This document shows positions 60,616 to 64,000 of a stretch of 64,000 nucleotides of DNA, piece by piece (position 1 is the first letter of the stretch; every line of letters starts with the position of its first letter). The stretch covers positions 22,740,248 to 22,804,247 of the forward strand of contig NC_040032.1 of the NCBI RefSeq assembly GCF_000972845.2, read 5' to 3'. Under the pieces are notes generated by a model. It saw only the letters and a program-made list of their open reading frames with translations, searched no databases and was not told the origin of the DNA. Source of the DNA: Larimichthys crocea. Taxonomy: Eukaryota > Chordata > Actinopteri > Sciaenidae. The translations under genes and the position numbers were made by a program.

Positions 60616-61392
60616 CTGTAAAGAAGAGAAATGGCAAAAGTTACAGCGGCTCAGCGGCGGGAATGTGGGCCTTAAATACTCACATTTTAGACCTCGGTTT
60701 AGGACTTTAAAAAGGCAGTAAAAGTGACTTAGATTTATCACTACAAAAGTAGAGAAGGAGTTCTCAGCTACAAAAATCTATAAATGCAGCCCAAACTGGA
60801 TATAAATATGAAACACTAAAGAAGGTTTTATCCCTTCACACCTGTGTGGGTCTGCGTGCACAGGTGTGAAAGGTCTGCCGAGTTTTCTGGGATTGCAAGT
60901 CCTGTCGATGCTAGAGGTCTTCTCGAGGTCTACACTCCTCCAGGACATTAACATTTGGCTCTAGTCTTCTCACTCAGACTGCAACATTTCTGTGTTTTGC
61001 TGCATTCATTTCACCACCTAGTTAAATTAGTTTCAACCAGAAACTCACGACTTAATCGAGCAAAACTGTTTGAGATTCCCACCATATCAAGATAAAGCTC
61101 ATATCAGTCGGTGTGCACAGGAACAGAAGTTAAGCGTGGTAGAAAATTGGTGTAACAACTGCTGTTATTGATAATGTCGAGGTGATAAAAGCTCATAAAG
61201 CTGTATACTTATTATAAAATAAGTTTACGTATTGGGCGGCTTTGCAAAGTGCTCGCCCACGGATGGCAAAAGCGATATGAGTGTATAGGTGTAAAAAGAC
61301 TGCAGGTAGGAGCAAGTTTTAACCGCTATCTTAACTGATATTGAGTGATGATAATGGCAGTGTGACGGTGCAAAACGTTGCTGCTGCAGTAC

Positions 61393-61464
61393 CTCCAATT
61401 AGAGCTGAGTCACTCCTGATGGCGTTCACTACAGGCTGACCTGTTTCCACTGATCCAGACTGAC
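61393..61464 (-). CDS. cntnap: Caspr/CNTNAP family gene, penultimate coding exon (juxtamembrane ectodomain)
   Basis: A 72-nt phase 1-1 exon, bordered by TGCTGCAG and GGAG|GTACTG, encodes GQSGSVETGQPVVNAIRSDS followed by ALIGG. It links the last laminin-G domain to the membrane span. The ..RSDSALIGG|VIAVVIF junction is characteristic of the Caspr family. Splicing keeps the frame on both sides. Confidence 0.88.
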
Positions 61465-62029
61465 CTGCAGCACACACAGACACATGCAGAGGAAGGATCA
61501 GAAAAGAAAAGGAATAGAGAGCGATGAGAAATAAAAAAGAAACTCTCGTCCCTGACCCGAATGAATTGCCTCGTCTAGTGGCCGTTAACCCGGTGCAATT
61601 ACATTAGTCGAGGTCCCATTGTAAAGTCTGAGCGGTAGCACCCACACAGAAAGCTGAACAGTACCGCCTCAATAATTTTCATTAATTGAGGAAGTGGGTG
61701 CTCTAACTGTACTCATACAACCTCCATCAGGCCTGCCTACAGTTCAGCATTTAACAACATAGTTCCCTCCAGGATCCTCACAAAGCTCACACATCTGGGG
61801 TTAAGCGGTGAGATACACCTGATCCACCCACAGCATCAAGATCGGAGCACCCGTGGGCTCTGTCTTTCAGTCCCTATCACTCCTTTTCAGTGTCGTAGTC
61901 ACCTAAACTGAGGCCGAGTCATGACCAAGGCCAGAGTGCATTGAGACTAAAGTACGACCAAGATTTTGAGGGTTTGAGACCAAGCTCAAAGCAGGGCAAG
62001 ACCAAGGCAGTATAAAGTTTTAACAGTCA

Positions 62030-62760
62030 GGTCAGTAATGTTGTTAAGAGTAGTTTTTATCAGCTCAGAACCATCGCCAAACTCAAGCCGTTTCTATCTC
62101 AGAAGGATCTGGAGACAGTCATCCATGCAACTTCCCGGTTAGATTATTGCAATTCCCTCTACATAGGGCTAACTGCCTCCACCCTTTCTAGACTCCAAAT
62201 GGTGCCAAATGCTGCTGCAAGACTTTTAACTGGTTCAAAAAAGAGACACCACATCACCCCAATCCTGGCACACTTACACTGGTTGCCAGTGAAATTTAGA
62301 GTTAATTTTAAGATTCTATTATTTGTTTACAAAGCCCTAAATGGTCCGCGATATATATCTGATCTCTTGGTTCCATACTCTGCCCCCAGGTCTCTCCGGT
62401 CATCATCACATCGGCTCCTCTCAGTTCCCCATTCGCGCCTAAAAACTAAAGGCGACCGTGCCTTCTCTGTTGCTGCCCCCAAGCTCTGGAATAGCCTACC
62501 CCATCACATAAAGTCCTGCCCCACTATTGACAATTTCAAATCCAGTTTAAAATCTTACCTCTATGATCTTGCTTTTAGCTCAGTCTGAGGCTGCACTAAT
62601 AATGATTTTGTCTACTTTGTTATTCATTTTCCTTTGTTTTGTTGCTTTTCATAACATTATGTTTTTATCCTTGCGATCTGCTCTGACTGTAAAGCACTTT
62701 GGGTCAACTTCTGTTGTTTTTAAATGTGCTATATAAATAAAATTGACTTGACTAAAGTCT
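62030..62760 (+). mobile_element. L2-type LINE 3' fragment
   Basis: A plus-strand frame from about 62,040 to 62,588 encodes an RT C-terminus: LKPFLSQKDLETVIHATSRL, DYCNSLYIGL, AARLLTG, HITPILAHLHWLPV, YKALNG, and a terminal FSVAAPKLWNSLPHHIKSCP. A short 3' UTR follows, with the L2-like phrase AAAGCACTTTGGGTCAAC and the TGTGCTATATAAATAAAATTGACTTG tail. 5'-truncated, inserted antisense in a Caspr intron. Confidence 0.88.
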
Positions 62761-62869
62761 ACTTAGGTCCAGGAACATTTTCCAAATGTCTGGGTGAGTC
62801 CTCTTTGTCCAAGACTGAGATAAAACCAAGTAAGACAAGACTGAGACTATCAAAAAGTAGTCTTGTGTA

Positions 62870-63260
62870 ACCACTTTTGACTCCAACACCATTGTCAAGT
62901 TTGCTGATGACACAGCTGTGTGGGACCAGGCCACTGAAAGGAAGGAAGGAAGGAAGGAAGGAAGGAAGGAAGGAAGGAAGGAAGGAAGGAAGGAAGTAGA
63001 GAACCTGACTCGCTGGTGCCTAACAACCTCCGCCTGAAAGTCAGCAAGACCAAGGAGGTAATAGTGGAAGAAGCAGGGATGGAGGTATGCCCCTTTAATA
63101 TTAACGGCTCCTTGCTGGAAACACCAGACAGCTTCCAGTACCTGACCTGGATGTTGCATACGGTCTGTGGCGAGGAAGGCAAAGCAGAGACTGTTTCACC
63201 TCAGACGCTTGAGGAATCTTCAGATATCCCCTCAAATATTGAGGAATTTCTACTCTCGTT
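62870..63260 (+). mobile_element. LINE reverse transcriptase fragment split by a microsatellite
   Basis: Contains KFADDTAV (62,898-62,921) with the catalytic FADD, then after a GAAG repeat the segment NLRLKVSKTKEVIVEEAGME, and KAKQRLFHLRRLRNLQI in another frame near 63,180-63,240. The region between FADD and LTRW is largely replaced by repeat. A decayed L2/Rex1-like fragment. Confidence 0.75.
62937..62996. repeat. (GAAG)n microsatellite
   Basis: About 14 tandem GGAA units, located inside the RT-derived sequence. Confidence 0.97.
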
Positions 63261-63763
63261 TGTCGTTCCTTCATCCTCTGTTTTCTTTTGGTTTGAGAGT
63301 GAGTGTGGGTAATTTTCCACAAGAAAAATGTTGAAAAACAAAGAGAGAACTCCTGAGAGAACGCTGAGTCAAGCTGAGTCTGAGAAAACTTTATCTTACT
63401 TGTGTCAACACTACTATCAACATGACGTCCTCGCCTTTTGTGTAAGTAAAAATATGATGATACTGCAGCGATTGTGTGATAATATTTCCATTGTTTAAGA
63501 GAACAAAACAAGTTTCAAGTCACTGGGTTGGTATTTCCCAAAGCAGAAATTCACGATATTACTCACAACTTCCAACCGACTGGAGCACGTATGGACTAGA
63601 AACAATGACACAAGTCACAAGACATTTAACATTTTAGAGGACCCAGTACAAGTACCACTTCCTTCGAGTCTTACTCTGATTTGCAAGAGTCCTAAAGTAA
63701 GAGTTAATGGAGCCAAAGGTGGTGACGACGCCAATAACAAGAAGGACAAAAGCTTCCTCTGAC

Positions 63764-63979
63764 CTGATAGGTGGTGTGTGGTTTCTGCTGCGTAGGGATT
63801 GGCTGAAGTGGAGCCACAAATGGACTGGACCAGTGGGCCGGTAACGATGACAGGGCTGGTGCCCGGGTGGAGAAGAGCAGCTTTAAGAGGGCTGACGGAG
63901 TTAAAGAGGACAGCCGACAGACATCCTGTGAAACCCAGAGAGGCAACCCGAGACAACTCCGGGTCCAACTCACCAGAAT
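63764..63979 (-). CDS. cntnap: Caspr/CNTNAP family gene, laminin-G exon
   Basis: A 216-nt phase 1-1 exon after TATCTTTTCAG, ending ATCAG|GTCAGAG. It encodes the end of the last laminin-G domain, with GFTGCLSAVLFNSVSPLKAA and a closing Cys in LVQSICGS (the conserved disulphide pair of Caspr laminin-G domains), then a linker ANPYAAETTHHLSG. It splices in frame to 61,464. The remaining exons lie beyond the window edge on the plus-coordinate side. The intron between carries two LINE fragments. Confidence 0.9.
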
Positions 63980-64000
63980 CTGAAAAGATAGAGAGAGAGA

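Overview
The window reads as nuclear DNA of a teleost fish. It contains a Rex3-like LINE, fish-type tRNA-derived SINEs, Tc1, hAT and other DNA transposon remnants, spliceosomal introns with GT..AG borders, long CA/GT microsatellites, and the 3' end of a contactin-associated protein (Caspr/CNTNAP) gene. No bacterial-style operons, CRISPR arrays or phage genes were seen.

Layout. 1-1,120: Rex3-type reverse transcriptase fragment (minus), GT microsatellite and DNA-transposon debris. 1,123-8,515: two tandem 3.54-kb units, each with one complete three-coding-exon rhodopsin-class GPCR gene on the minus strand (296 and 299 aa), plus a broken third unit. 8,640-13,850: mobile-element region with a SINE, a MITE carrying a 14-bp minisatellite, a TIR element holding exon-like fragments, a pogo/Tigger-like MITE and a decayed Tc1 transposase. 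13,915-42,905: a much rearranged set of further GPCR units in both orientations, with complete, partial, exon-orphan and frameshifted copies, a 10-N gap at 28,459, and an intronic 14-bp satellite. A roughly 4.7-kb repeat block flanks this set in inverted orientation (15,145-19,930 and 42,905-47,546), so 15-47.5 kb is a large imperfect palindrome with its axis near 31.3 kb. 47,547-60,400: gene-poor DNA with two hAT elements bounded by 8-bp target duplications, LINE debris, and a tRNA-Pro gene. 60,428-63,979: the last three coding exons of a Caspr-family gene (minus), with LINE fragments in its introns.

The biology is a locally expanding family of small GPCRs. Copies are nearly identical in introns, 3' UTRs and cytoplasmic segments, but differ in the first coding exon (extracellular N-terminus and TM1), in ECL1 and in ECL3/TM7. 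The receptors lack several class A hallmarks: the TM3-ECL2 cysteine pair, Asn1.50, CWxP and NPxxY. This pattern suggests receptors diversifying on their ligand-facing side while recombination homogenises the rest.

Caution: many copies between 13.9 and 40.7 kb carry frequent single-base indels, in introns as well as exons, and they sit beside nearly error-free copies. Much of the apparent pseudogenisation, and perhaps part of the palindrome, may be uncorrected long-read sequence or retained haplotypes rather than biology. Exon borders are inferred from GT/AG signals, frame and comparison between copies; no search could be run.
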